Origin: Labia minor
Taxonomy: Eukaryota > Arthropoda > Insecta > Dermaptera > Spongiphoridae
Reading direction: 5' to 3'
Assembly (NCBI GenBank): GCA_963082975.1
Contig: OY720344.1
Coordinates: 81,518,053-81,582,052 of the forward strand
DNA: 64,000 nt
Under the pieces are notes generated by a model. It ran no database searches. It worked only from the letters and a program-made list of their open reading frames with translations, and was not told the DNA's origin. How positions within the stretch are numbered: the stretch's first letter is position 1; the number at the start of each line of letters is the position of its first letter. Of this stretch, positions 23,166 through 35,166 are shown piece by piece. A program made the position numbers and the translations under genes.

Positions 23166-26100
23166 CTGAAATTACACAATAAATAAAAATATTAATGAGA
23201 ATAATTACAATAATTTAAAATAAGAAAAACAAAAATTAAATTAAATAAATGGAGAACAAAGTTGGAAATTTCAACAAGTTAAAAAAAATTTAAAATATAT
23301 ATGAAATAATAATAATAAAGTCATGCCTGACTTAAAAGGGATTAGCCTTAAAAACGCGTCTAAACAAATTAACATCAAGAAAATTGAATTAAGATAAATA
23401 AATTTGATATGGCATCTTTATTAAACTACTAATGTTTAATGGATTATCTAATTAATCTGGATGAATATTTATTAATTAAAATATAAATAAGAATATATAT
23501 ATAAGTTTGAGATAGATTTTAAAATACAATATTTCAACATAACGCACGTTTTAAGGGATTCTATTAAGTAAAGAATAGATTTTATAATATGTGAAGGAAT
23601 AAAAAAAATATAAAAAAAACTTTAAAAACACGCATTTATTTAAATGAACTAGAAAGGAGAAAATAATTTATCCACACACCACCATTTCCTTACAATTAAT
23701 CATAACTAAAAAATGAAAGTATGGGCACCGAACATGCAGGGAAAGGAAAAGAATACGAAGGACATTTCATTGTATATGCACAAACCTTTCTGTTTTTTTC
23801 CTTTTCCGCTATACTTGATAACTATGTCTATTTGAAGTAGAATTTTCGTTTTTCTCTGCATGTTGCCGCCCACGCTTTCATTTTTTAGATATGACTAATT
23901 GTAAGGAAATCGTGGTGTGTGTGTGTGTTGAGAAATTATTTTCTCCTTTTTAGTGCATTTAAATATAAGCGTGTTTTTAATTTTTTTTTTTATTTCCTAA
24001 TTTTTAGTCTTGACAGAAATTTCGCCCGGTTTATGATTTCAGATTATAGTGTTAACATTAATTAATTAATTAATAATAATAATATAAGGTATATTGTAGT
24101 GGGAAGTATATTTGGTCATTTAATTTAATTTACCTGTGCATAAATGAAATACATTCCTGATCTTTGAATTTCAACAGCACCCATTCCGTGAACCAATCGA
24201 AAAAATGAATCAGATTTATTCGCAAGTTTAGGTGAGGAAGCTTGATTATCCAAAAACCATGGCGCGATGATACCTAGTTCAATCAGATAAAACGTACTAT
24301 GATTATAAAATTGAACTTTCAACTAAATAATTTTCTATTAAAATAATAAATGAAAACTATATAATATTGTATAATATATAAATAAATATATATAAATTAT
24401 TATTAAATTAATTAAAAGAAATAATTTTAAAATATTAAAAAATTATTTTTTTCAATAAAAATAAATAAAATGAACAAATACAAACTACCTCCGTCTTTAG
24501 TAAATGTTTCCGGACGGCCACCTTTGAAAAGCATCGATATCACCTCTAAAAATCAAAATAAATAAATGATAAAAAAATAAAATAAAAACAAAAAAATATA
24601 TAAACTAATTAATTTCCCATTATAGCAACATGTTTTCAACAGCCCATATATCCCTTCCCTCTTATGTTTATTCTCACAATTCCCTCAGATCTACTATAAT
24701 TGTTATCTTCCCACCATTCACAACAAATTTTTAACATGCCTTTCTTTAATTTTCCAATCTCGTCGTTCAAAGTCATGGGTCATGCCTCAAACCCATGCAA
24801 ACATGCAAAAAAATAGTTTTATAGATTGTATTTTCGATAGCTATCGATAATAATATTGTTGAAAGGACAACGTTTTACGAATAATAATAGACCCTGTCCA
24901 TTTGAAAGGTTTATTTAAACTCTTCTCGAAAATTAAATTTAATATTGAATTGAGTATTAAACTATCTAGTATAAGAATATTAGATAAATTTTACTTTTGA
25001 AATAATTGTTAGTAATTTTTTTTAAATAAACTTTATATTTATATTAAATATCTTGTTTATAAAAATTTAGATAATTTATTTAACAAATTTATTGGAAATT
25101 TTGAATAATATTATTAGAAAATTAATAATTTTAATTATTTCTATAAAAGCAGAATAGAATATATCAGTAAAATATACGCCATTTAACATTCAAAATCTCA
25201 AATTATGATAAATCGAATCTAAAGTTTTAATTTCATATATTTTTAAAGAAATATATAATATTAATTAATTTTTAATAATTATTGTTAAAATTTATAAAAT
25301 ATCCTGTAAAATGGATATTTATTAATATTTTCAATTTAATCAAGGCTTCTCCTTCCAAAGTTAAATTATATTTCTAAGATTAAAAGTAAACGAGAAGGGA
25401 ATTTCACAATTATAAAGCATAAATAATATGAATATATTATTAAATAACTATAAACAATTTTATTAATTAATAATGTCCCAAATAATTTTCTGATTTTTAA
25501 ATTTGAAACTTATATATGATTGTGATTGTTGATTCTCAACAATATATCAAAGTAAAATTAGCTATTAATTATGATCAAATAATTGTTAATTTGTTGATTG
25601 TTATAATTATGAAATATATAAAATATAATAATTATAAAAATCAAAATATTATATATTATTTAATGTCAAAATGGTTTTAAAAATGTATTTAGTTTATAAT
25701 TTTAATTCATTTTCCAAAATGAATGTTTAGACAGATGATAAAAATAAATTAAATATATGAAATTTAAATAAATTGAAATTATATTGTGAAATTTTTAATG
25801 ATTAACATGCTTGTTAATTATTAATAATAATAAACATTGGACAATTGGAAATATTTATCATGCAAGGCATGATTATTATTTTTTTTTTAAATTATATTAA
25901 AACATAAAAGATGGTTAAAGTTTTTTAAGCACAGACACCGACAGATATTGTACCAGATGCTGGGCGAGAGCGCCGTATACATCGCCTTGAGTTATTTTTT
26001 TGTCGGCATCGTATTCGACGTTTGTCTGCCGTCCTTCTGCGCGTAGCAGCGGCAGCCGCATTTATTGTTGATCGGATTTTACCTCCTGATGAAGCGTCCG

Positions 26101-26358
26101 TTGTAACATCCCTTTTCTCACGGACCAGCGTTGGAAATGGCATATAATTATTGTTTCTGATATATGTGGGTGTTGAATGGTCCTTATAATTAAGATTTTT
26201 TTCCTCATATGGATATAAATGTTGCGATCTATTATGTATGGATATTTGTAAATTAGATATTTGTTCCCGTAGTCGATTTTGGTCCCAATTGAGTTTGATC
26301 ACAGACAAAAAAAGAATGACGCAACTGGCGCCAAGCACTTTCAAAGACCATAATTGAA
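22869..26358 (-). CDS. Eiger-like TNF superfamily ligand (5' end not found)
   Basis: Four exons on the - strand join in phase: 26358-25954, 24545-24489, 24273-24134 and 23165-22869, giving about 298 residues. Order seen: a single hydrophobic segment (LKVLGASCVILFLSVIKL), a predicted coiled-coil-like stretch, REKRD and several Arg-rich runs (RRRTADKRR, RRCIRRSRP) that could be furin sites, then a TNF homology domain. In that domain GMYFIYAQ joins VYYLTSERLNSFAIKV, and SCYTSLVRFL and GHSYLGLVSLEYY close it. This is a type II membrane protein. In insects the only well known member is Eiger, which acts through Grindelwald/Wengen to activate JNK signalling and cell death. I infer the same role. 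Missing: the cytoplasmic N-terminal exon with the start codon, and a clear strand A of the domain. The donor of the first listed exon is uncertain. Confidence 0.85.
23622..23980. mobile_element. Fold-back MITE inside a TNF-ligand intron, 359 bp
   Basis: Arms of about 130-150 bp are inverted copies. Left blocks AGGAGAAAATAATTT, TTTCCTTACAATTA and AAAAAATGAAAG reappear inverted on the right. The ends read TTAAAAACACGC and GCGTGTTTTTAA, so the insertion site may be TTAA (piggyBac-like) or TA; I cannot decide. It lies between the exons at 24134 and 23165. A single arm-like sequence recurs at about 39581-39625. Confidence 0.75.
24134..24273 (-). CDS. TNF-ligand internal exon (IIAPWFLDN to YIYAQ region)
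   Basis: The acceptor GAACTAG is just above 24273 and the donor CAG|GTAAAT is just below 24134. It is 140 bases long, entering in phase 1 and leaving in phase 0. It codes for FFRLVHGMGAVEIQRSGMYF and IYAQ, the most recognisable TNF strands (compare G-LYFVYAQV). Confidence 0.88.
24489..24545 (-). CDS. TNF-ligand 57-base microexon
   Basis: The acceptor TTTTTAG is just above 24545 and the donor GGAG|GTAGTT is just below 24489. Its 57 bases keep phase 1 and code for VISMLFKGGRPETFTKDG. Joined to the next exon it makes KDGGIIAPW without a break, which supports both junctions. Confidence 0.75.
24546..25953 (-). other. TNF-ligand intron, 1.4 kb
   Basis: AT-rich. 24620-24830 is slightly more complex but gives no in-phase exon. 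If strand A of the TNF domain has its own exon it should lie here; I did not find one. Confidence 0.5.
25954..26358 (-). CDS. TNF-ligand transmembrane and stalk exon
   Basis: The acceptor TTTTGTTTTAG is just above 26358. The frame runs from VQLWSLKVLGASC through the basic stalk to RRSRPASG. Two donors keep the phase: CTG|GTACAA at 25954 (used here, because GC-rich coding-like sequence continues to this point) and GGAG|GTAAAA at 26083, a better consensus that would remove about 43 residues. Alternative splicing is possible. The frame stays open upstream of the acceptor, but no ATG start is there. Confidence 0.7.
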
Positions 26359-27219
26359 CTAAAACAAAAAAAAAGTCATCAATATATATGTTTATACTTA
26401 TATACAAATAGTGGATTACAATTGTTAGCACTTGAGATTTGAGTCTCTACTTTTCAGCATCCATTTTAAGGGTAATTATATAGCAGAGTCACTCCATCAT
26501 GGATTTGGATAAAACTTTACCAGTGAGTTCTTTTTTTAATTCCAAATCAACTTTTCTTATTAAATTTTTGCGGGTCGCTTTTAGTTTACGAGATAAATAA
26601 AGATTTTTTAAGTTTGACAAATTAGCTGGTTATAAACGTCGAAATGTACCATAAGTAATGATTTATTGACTAATTCACTAATTATTCACTTATTTACTAA
26701 TTTTCGGTTTGGATTTATGAAAATTAAAAAATTAATTAATTAAATTATTTTCCTATAAAACCGAAAATTAGTCGCACCCACTGGTGGCCAATTGATAAAA
26801 CATGATAGCTTAATAGAATATATAAATAGATTTATAGGCAAATTTTAATAATTTTTATATCCTAAACTAGAAGCGACCCCCGTTTATTTGGAATTAAAAA
26901 AGGAAAAGTTGATATTTTGGATTGAATTAATGTGTAATGTTTGACTAACTGTGTGTGTGTGTGTGTGTTTCTGACTTTCAATATTACCATTTATCTAATC
27001 AAAATGTCAACTAAGACCCAAAATCCAAAAATTTTCTTTCAAATACTCTAATGAAAATGGTATCCAAATGGAAGCCAAAACGTCAAGATTCAAATCTCAG
27101 TAACAAAGAGAAAACAACTCGGATTTAGCTTTTCATAAACCAAACTTTGATTGAAACTTAAACAAATATACATATATAAACATTTTTTTTTTTAAATATA
27201 AATTTATATGTAAAATAAG
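26359..27219. other. Upstream flank of the TNF-ligand gene
   Basis: The first exon must lie here or further right. On the - strand ATGGATGCTGAAAA|GTAGAG (near 26467) is a possible start-plus-donor, but its phase does not fit the next exon. A (GT)n tract is at 26949-26968. Confidence 0.35.
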
Positions 27220-27817
27220 CTGGAGTGTCTCCACTCGACTATCTCGCAATTTGAATTGGATTAAATAACATAATATATTATGTTTAAATTAAATTTAATT
27301 AATTATAAATTATAAATATTAAACCAGCGCATGTTTGGCTTTTTATTGATGGCACCATGGCACGTGTTGGAGCGTGAGATTTGCAGTGTTAAAAAATTAA
27401 TTCTGGTACTTTCAGCAATTCAATCAAGCTGAAATTCTGTATATAGCAGTTTTATACAATTATTAATCATGGGAATAACTATCAAAGATATATCTTTATT
27501 TTTACGGTCACTTTAGAGGAAAAAAAAATCAAAACGTTGTAGGTAATGACCCTCTTCCGGTTGAGCTACATTTCTCAAAAGTTAATAGAAAACTATGAAT
27601 TTTGAATAATGTCCATGTACCAAATTTCATCATTCTAGCTCAAACCGTTTTTGCGTAATCTTGTCTACATACATACACACACACACATACACACACACAG
27701 ACATTTTTCTCAACCTTAGTGAAAATGATTCAGGAACCTTCAAAACGTATAAAAACATCAAAATCTCAACATCGAAAATTTTCGTGATCGCAATACTATC
27801 TCTTACGAGATAGTAAA
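27220..27817 (-). mobile_element. Family A DINE-1-like element, copy A2 (complete)
   Basis: On the - strand the 5' end is ACTATCTCGTAAGAGATAGT, itself a hairpin. Then come a TCGAGATTTTGATG-type block, a (TG)n/(TATG)n microsatellite (27668-27700), AAACGGTTTGAGCTAGAATG and ATGAAATTTGGTACATGG. The 3' end carries GCGAGATAGT followed by hairpin GGAGACACTCC and AGCTTATT. It does not code. Confidence 0.88.
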
Positions 27818-28690
27818 AATAGAAAAAAATCACTAATTATAAATTATTTTATTTATTTAAGAATATTAATGAATAAACATATACAAATAATATATACATA
27901 CAGTAGTATTAATATAAAATTATAATAATAAAAAATTATTAATAAATAATATAACATTATAAGATCTTCTTCAACCAAGGTTGATATTCTTATTCCATTT
28001 AATCGAATAGGAAACTACTAACTCGATCATTTCATATTTACTCCGATATAAGAAATTAAATTATCCCCTTAGTAATTTAATCACACAAGGAAAACGAATT
28101 TCTCTGGCCCGGTGTCCCAGATTTCTCTCAAACCAAGCCCAAATTCTATTTCAGGTAATATTTAATACGTTTATGTAATTCAATTGCACAAACACATATA
28201 CATATATAAATAATATAAATTTTGGAAATAAATAAAAAACCTTAAAAGTTATTTTTGGAATATTTCATTGAATAATTTACTAATAAAAAAATTGTCCATT
28301 AAAATATTTTGAAGTAATATTTATTTAACCCTATTATAGGAGCAATAATTCTACATATATATCTAGGTATTTGTAGTCTAGTTCTACAACAAAAGAATTT
28401 TTTTTGAAAATATATGTACGAATTAGAGGTTAATGAAATGAAAGCCATCTAAGTAATTAATGTATAGTCAATAAATATTATATATATAATATAAAGAAAA
28501 TAAATACATGATGCAATGATTCAAGTGACATTTCAAATCGATATAACTTTTATTTTTTAATAAATTTATTATTATTAATTTTCGATAATATTTCATCACC
28601 ATTAGAATCTCTTAAATTTTTTGGATAAAGATAAATTTAAATTAAATCAAATTAATTTATTCGAAAAAGTCAAAATGTAAAATGTTTGAT
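27818..28690. other. AT-rich spacer
   Basis: Nothing recognised. Confidence 0.5.
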
Positions 28691-28699
28691 AGTATAGAC

Positions 28700-28958
28700 C
28701 AGTGATTCCCAAACTGTGAGCCGCGATGCCGTCATAAGGGAGCCGGGAAAAAATTTTCTAAAATTTTTGAAACTTTTGAACATTTTCGATTATTTTTAAA
28801 TTTTTTTCAATATTGTTCCTAAAAAAAGGTCAGATGATTTTGCGATGCTCTGAAACAGGGAAGGAAGATAAGTATTCCAATTTTTCAAGAGGGGAGGGAG
28901 CCTCGGAAAAATCCGATTATTTAGGGAGCCGCAAACCAGGAAAGTTTGGGAACTTCTG
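28700..28958. mobile_element. hAT-type MITE, 259 bp (type CAGTGATTCCCAAA, copy 1)
   Basis: Ends are CAGTGATTCCCAAACTGT and, inward from the right, CAGAAGTTCCCAAACTTT. Flanking 8-mers are GTATAGAC and GTATAGAA (7 of 8 identical). It shares GAGCCGCG-like and GGGAGCCGCAAACC blocks with the copy at 51297. It does not code. Confidence 0.85.
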
Positions 28959-28966
28959 GTATAGAA

Positions 28967-29882
28967 TTTTCTTTTTTCATTATTTCTTCTAAAGGTTGGA
29001 AGCTTGGAAGTCATATTAAATGTGAAATAAAATTTTATTTATTTAATACTATATTTAATACTATAATTATTATTTTGAAGGGGGGGGGGGTTAAGGCATG
29101 TCATGAATTTAATTTAAATATACGTTACTTTTTATTTTATAGATTTATTTATTTATTAATGCGGTTATGCATGTATTTAATTTTAATTTAAAAATGTTTT
29201 GAAAAATCCAATTTAAAGATTTTTGTGAGTAAACTTTTTAAAAGTTTTAATATTTGAACAATGAAGCAAATATATATATATATATATATATATACTTGCT
29301 AATATTTATTTAACTATAAATATATTTAATTTTAAACGGAAAGTTTTCTTGTTCATTCTTTTTTTATCTTGTTTTTCTAATGAAAAGGAAGCGAATCAAA
29401 TAAATATTGGAAACGTCAAAGAGGTAGAAAATAATATAAATTCCGTGGTCCTCTTTTTTTGCTTTCCAATAGCTAATGACCTATTGATAGAAAAAGAGAA
29501 TGAACACAAAAATAACAACAAAATTCCAATTGATTTATTTACAAAAATAAAAAAAAAAAAATCTGTGATTTTATCACGATTCTTTTAAGATTTATTTATT
29601 TGTCCTCTTGTTTTTGTCTGTGTATTTTTTGTTCGGATCTGAGTTCCTTTCTTTTTCGACAATTTAATGATAAATTGAAAATTTTATTTGTTGCCAGGTA
29701 ATAATTAGGAGAGAGAGGACCTTTTCTATAATTCAAACTAACAATCTCTGTGGCACAAACGAACTTGAAAGTTCTTTGTACAAGTAATGCATTCATCCAA
29801 CATCCCCTATCCCATTTCATTCATTTTCCAATTTCTTCCAACTGCCATCAAATTATAGTTGAAATTAACAAACAAATTAAAT
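28967..29882. other. Spacer with poly-G and (TA)n tracts
   Basis: There is an 11-base G run at 29080-29090 and (TA)n at 29270-29294. Overlapping short frames on both strands at 29349-29820 are not recognisable proteins. Confidence 0.5.
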
Positions 29883-30479
29883 TTTTACTATCTCCCCAGA
29901 GATATTATTGCGATCACGAAAATTTTCGATGTCGAGATTTTGATGTTTCTATACGTTTTGAAGGTCCCTAAGTCATTTTCACTAAAGTTGAGAAAAAAGT
30001 CTTTAGACAAGATTATACGCAAAAACGATTTAATCTAGAATAATGAAATTTGGTATACGGGCATTATTCAAAATTCGTGGTTTTCTATCAACTTTTGAGA
30101 AACGTAGCTCTTTCGGAAGAGGGTCATTTCCTACCACGTTTTCATTTATTTTCGTCTAAACTGGCCGTAAAAATAAAGATATATGTTTGATAGTTTTTCA
30201 CATGATTAAAAATTGTATAAAACTGCTATATATAGAATTTCAGCTTGATTGAAACGCTGAAAGTACCGGTATTAATTTTTAAAATTTTTTTAACATGTTG
30301 ACTGCCAATCACGCGCTAGCACGTGACGTGGTGCCATCAACAAAGAGCCAAACACGCGCTGGTTTAATAAATATTAATTTTAATTTATAATTTACTTAAT
30401 TAAATTAAATATAAATTTAATATATGTTAATTAAATCCAATTCAAATTTGCAAGATAGTCGCCTGGAGAGACACTCCAT
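29883..30479 (+). mobile_element. Family A DINE-1-like element, copy A3
   Basis: The 5' hairpin is damaged (ACTATCTCCCCAGAGATATT). The TCGATGTCGAGATTTTGATG block, AAATTTGGTATACGG and the region of CACGTGACGTGGTGCCATC follow. The 3' repeat is CAAGATAGTC, then GGAGAGACACTCCA. The microsatellite is almost lost here (AGTCTTTAGACAAG). Confidence 0.83.
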
Positions 30480-30664
30480 ATTTTTAAATTTTAATTTTAA
30501 TTGTAAATATTGTAATGTAAATTTTTTAATGGGGATTCCGATTTATTTATATCAATACTTTTGTATACATTTTTAAAAAAAAATTTATTCGAAACTTGCT
30601 TATAGGTTGGGAGACCAAAGTTGCTTGTGCATCAGACAATATAAAGGAACGTTGAGTTGGATTG

Positions 30665-30730
30665 AAGGTAACTCTAGATAGAGACAGATGGAGGAATGTA
30701 GTTGCTGTGACCAGAATTCAAGTTACCTAG
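30665..30730 (+). pseudogene. Non-LTR retrotransposon C-terminal fragment, second copy
   Basis: The frame ending at TAG 30728-30730 reads KVTLDRDRWRNVVAVTRIQV, the same class of C-terminus as at 3430-3561 (DRD.WR.VV). Upstream sequence to about 30610 may belong to the element but is too decayed to read. Confidence 0.6.
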
Positions 30731-31900
30731 GGCCACGTATATATTGATAGAAAGTATAGTATTATATATGATAGAAAAGTTTATGTTTCATTTATCCTAG
30801 TGCAATGATTAAATTGTTTAATAAATTTTCCTTTAACATATACCTATATATAATATATTAAAGCATAAATAAAACAATAATAAATTAATAAAAACATTTT
30901 TAAATTAGCTTTTGAAAGACTATATCCTTGTATATTAAAAAAGTCAATTTTATTTTATCCATTCTGCATGGAATAATGATAAGAATACATAAGTAGAGGA
31001 TCAATGACCTCAAAATGGACGGGAGCAAGAAGAAAGAATTTAATATCCAATAAACTATAGACTTGAGGATTTAAATTTATTTTACTACTTTGGTTAGAGA
31101 GGGGTTCACATATTTTTTTTTTTGAAGTTGATTTTTAATAAAGTTAAAGTAATTACAAAGAAATGAATATAGAATGTATATTTTTCAAGCGATCGATATA
31201 ATTCAAATGTTTTCTTTCATATCAACTTTTTTTTATTTCTGAAAATATCTTCATGTATTCTAATATGTATCACGTTCAGTATTCAATAACCTTATAATAT
31301 TATGGATCATTTCCGGCAACAAATATAATTATTTAGAATGTTATTTTTATTACGATGATAAAGATTTGTGTGGAGGTAAGCAAATAGCTTTTGAGAATTT
31401 GATTCGTTTGTAAAATAAAAAAAAAGGAGGAGGGTTTGGGCAAGAGTTGCGATTGAGAAGGGAGAAAGCAATTCAATCAATTAAAATAATAATAATAATA
31501 AAAAAATTTAGATGACAGCATTCTTTGAATTTATTGCCGGAAATGATTGTGATAAATGAAAAATCAGGTCTCAAGAAGGATAAATAAAGGAGTTGAGGAG
31601 AATGTGAGGCTGGAGGGTTGGAAGAATTTGAGATTAGTGAGAAAGTTAGTAAGAGAACAGTTATTGTTTGTTTGTAAATCATTTGAGACGCAAGATAACA
31701 GTTAAAACTTATTATTTAAATAAACATAAACAAGGAATGAATTAATCCAAGAGTAGAACACAAGTGATATTGTCCTGAGCTACAAAACTTAAGGTTGAGA
31801 GTTTAAAGCTCACCAAGTGTAGGAAAAAATTTAAATAATAATATGTCTGGTATAAGTGAAAGGGCTTACAAGACGTAAATAAAAAACGTACTTGAAAAAT
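30731..31900. other. Spacer, purine-rich on the + strand in part
   Basis: 31420-31680 is G/A-rich on the + strand (GGAGGAGGG, GGCTGGAGGGTTGG). No gene recognised on either strand. Confidence 0.45.
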
Positions 31901-32489
31901 CTGGAGTGTCTCCACTCGACTATCTCGCAAATTTGATTAATTTGATTAATTAACATATATTATATTTAAATTAAAATTAATTAATTAAATTATATTATTA
32001 AAATTAATAAATAATATTTATTAAACCAGCACGTGTTTGGCTCTTTGTTGATTGCACCATGTCACGTGCTGGCGCGTGATTTGCAGTCATGTTAAAAATT
32101 TAATTCCGGAACTTTCAGGCTGAAATTCTATAGATATCAGTTTTATACAATTTTTAATCATGGGAATAACTATCAAAGATATATCTTTATTTTTACGGTC
32201 AGTTTAGAGAAAAAAAATGAAAAGTGGTAGGTAATGGACCTCTTCCGAATGAGCTACATTTCTCAAAAGTTGATAGAAAACTATTTATTTTGAATAATGT
32301 CCCTGCACCAAAAAAAAATTTAATTATTCTAGCTCAAACCGTTTTTGCCTAATTCTGTCTACACACACAAACACACATATATATTTTCACAATCTTAGTG
32401 AAATTGACTTAGGGACTTTCAAAAAGTATAAAAACATCAAAATCTCGACATCGAAAATTTTCGAGATTACCATCTCTGGCGAGATATTA
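31901..32489 (-). mobile_element. Family A DINE-1-like element, copy A4
   Basis: It starts at the left with CTGGAGTGTCTCC and CGACTATCTCGC (the 3' end in element orientation) and ends with GGCGAGATATT. The core is more diverged than in A2 and A5, and the microsatellite is short. Confidence 0.83.
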
Positions 32490-34558
32490 ACAAGACACTA
32501 TAATATATAATCGCTTCAAAATTATTTCAGAATAATTGCATATTAATTTTTACTCCCATATGGGCAATAAATTAAAGAAAATAGAAAAATAAAATTTATG
32601 CTTGTATTGGCGAATATTATTCGGAGGATTGTTTCTGTTACAGATTTTATATAAGTAAACCTCTTAAATTCAAAATAATTAAAAACAAAAATTAACAATT
32701 TTACTTTTAGAAATACACCCAACCCTTATATTGTTTTGAAATTGCACGGTTGACCAATAAGAGAGAACAATATTTATATTTACATCCGGTATTTTGGTAG
32801 GTAAATAGTAGGATGTTAGCATTGGAACGTTGATGAGATAAGGAAATGTAATGAATTTTGTCAAAACTTGGAACTGATTATAAAATTCTTAAGACCCAAT
32901 TAAAGAATAATTTACTGGAAATGCCTTGAAATTTGTTCAAAAAAGCTCATATTTTTTTCCAAAAACTAATCAGTATTCACAATCATATGCTACCAAATTG
33001 GTAACAGCTGGTTTCTTGCCTACAAGTGACGTCAGCGTGTTCTCTCCTTATATATTTTATGATGATGCTGAATTTTGACATTGTAATCAGAAGATGATCA
33101 ATATGCGAGTGAGTGTGAGTGAGTTGTGCTTGTTTAATTTACATTAAGAAGTTGGTGGAAGAGTCGGGCAATCTTTTTGAGACGGAAGAGCAAAAAGTTT
33201 CCCAATGGACAAAATTTCCAAGTTATCAAAGAGCCAGTAACAATTTTGTTCCAATGGTATTTAATTAGAATTAGGTATATAAATTTGATTAGATTTAAAA
33301 AAAAAATTAACTGGCTCCTTGAGTGTTTTTATCCTGTTTGTCGAATATTGTATATTATGAGTTTTGAAAATAAAATAATATAATTATAAATATTTGGAAC
33401 TGGAGAGTCATATCTTGACATTGACAGAGCCACATACCGGCTCCTGAATTAGAGGAACAGATAGCCGAAGTTTAAATATATTCACTGTTTTCTTTATATT
33501 GTTATACATGAAATTCAACACACCATTACACTAATAGTAATTATGTATAAAAAAATTAACTTTATATTTCGCAATGTATCTATTTATCTAAAATAGTTTA
33601 TGATATATATAAATAGATTTATATAATTTGAAAAGGAAACATATAATGATAGAAAATGTGTTTTTAAATAACAAGTCAAATAGATAAGTGATTAAGAAAA
33701 ATTTAAATCTTAAAATACGCGATTAGATTAAATCAATACTAAAGTAATTATAAATAAATAATAGATATTAATTAATTATTGAAAAAGTTTAAAAATAAAT
33801 CCTGCTAAAAACAAATTGTTATTGGATATAAATTAGACTGTTTAAAATAAAATTAATTTGACAATACCCCACCTAATTACTATATAATTAGTTATATTGG
33901 CTACTACAAATTTGTTAAGATAAAATATAAATAAAATTAGAAATAATTAAAAATATATTATCAATTAATAAAACAAATATTTAATATATTTTTAATTTAG
34001 TTTACTATATATTATTAGATAGTTTTATTTATATATATCATTAATTCTAATGATTTGTTTGGTTTATAATATATTTATTTTAACAAGATAAGCCTTCTGA
34101 ATAAATGCAATTTGTATAAATGGCCAAATGATAGTAAAGGATAATAGATTATATAAATATAAATGTTTTTAATATTTATAATCTTATCAATTATACATTT
34201 ACTATATAAATAAAATAAATAAAACAAATTTCCTTTAAGATCATTTGTTTTTTATATTAAGTATGTTTATTTTTTGCGATTCTACAATCTGCATACTCCC
34301 TCTCCAATTCTTTTAAAGGTTTAGGTTCCTTAATAATAAATAAAAATGTAATAAATATTTTGGGGAGAAAATATTGGCAAAGTGCTAAATGTATTATATA
34401 TTTTATATTATATTTTAAAGTGAGCATTTCATGAATCTTCAAGATAAATTTTGAAATTTTGAGTGTAATGAAACTCTAGCTTGAATTAATTTATTTTGTT
34501 TGGTTTATTTCAAATTTGTTTTGTTAGAACTTGATTAGAAGCTACTATTTGTACTTTT
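32490..34558. other. AT-rich spacer
   Basis: 33000-33240 and 33395-33475 are more mixed, with TGACGTCA at about 33027 and GAGTGAGTGTGAGTGAG at about 33108. No frame looks real. Confidence 0.45.
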
Positions 34559-34689
34559 ACTTTCCCGCATACTTCGTATAAGGGAAGTATTGGAATCGTC
34601 AAAAATTTCGACTTCGAGATTTCGATAGATCTTGACGTTTTAGACCTCCCTGAGTCGGAAAATACCATTTTTCGAATTATGTCTGTGTG

Positions 34690-34720
<31 letters not shown>

Positions 34721-35166
34721 TGTCTGTGAGCAAATTTACTCAAAAACTAATCAAGCTAGGGCTTCGAAATTTGGTACACCGATATTATTCACAGTTTGTA
34801 GATTTCTATCAAAATTTGGTCAAAATCGGTTAACCGAAAGAGGTACTTTACCTACACTGGTTGCGTTTACCTTTCAAGTAAAGTACCAGTTTGCTTAGAG
34901 ATATTTGCTTCATATTTTGTATTTAGATTTAAAAATATGAGAAAAATTCAGATACCAAATTTCATCATGATCTGACTACCGGAAGTATCATTTTACCTAT
35001 ACAAGTAGTGTTAGGTGTAAATTATAAATATATATAATAGTGTTAAACCATTTGACTTTATAATTTAAATTAATTAGTTTGTTTATTTTTATTGTTGTTA
35101 AAACATAATAATAATAACCTAATTACCTATTTATATGCGGGAAAGTCTAGGGGAGGACACTCCCGC
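34559..35166 (+). mobile_element. Family D DINE-1-like element, 608 bp, single copy
   Basis: The 5' end ACTTTCCCGC forms an imperfect hairpin with AGGGAAGT. It is followed by AATTTCGACTTCGAGATTTC, a (TATG)n microsatellite (34689-34719), CTTCGAAATTTGGTACACCG and AAAATCGGTTAACCGAAAGA. The 3' end has GCGGGAAAGT (35137-35146), the complement of the 5' repeat, then a hairpin GGGAGGACACTCCC ending at 35165. The order of parts is that of families A and B, with different end sequences. Confidence 0.82.

Noticed and set aside
22900-26358. Reading the TNF-like exons as a C1q or collagen-like protein
   Set aside because: No Gly-X-Y repeats, and YFIYAQ with GHSYLGLV fits TNF better than C1q.
26454-26467. 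ATGGATGCTGAAAA on the - strand as the first exon of the TNF ligand
   Set aside because: The donor after it leaves phase 2, which does not fit the phase 1 entry of the next exon, and the exon would be only 14 bases.
27630-27833. 67-codon - strand frame, also a related frame at 45480-45710
   Set aside because: Both are translations of family A repeat copies.
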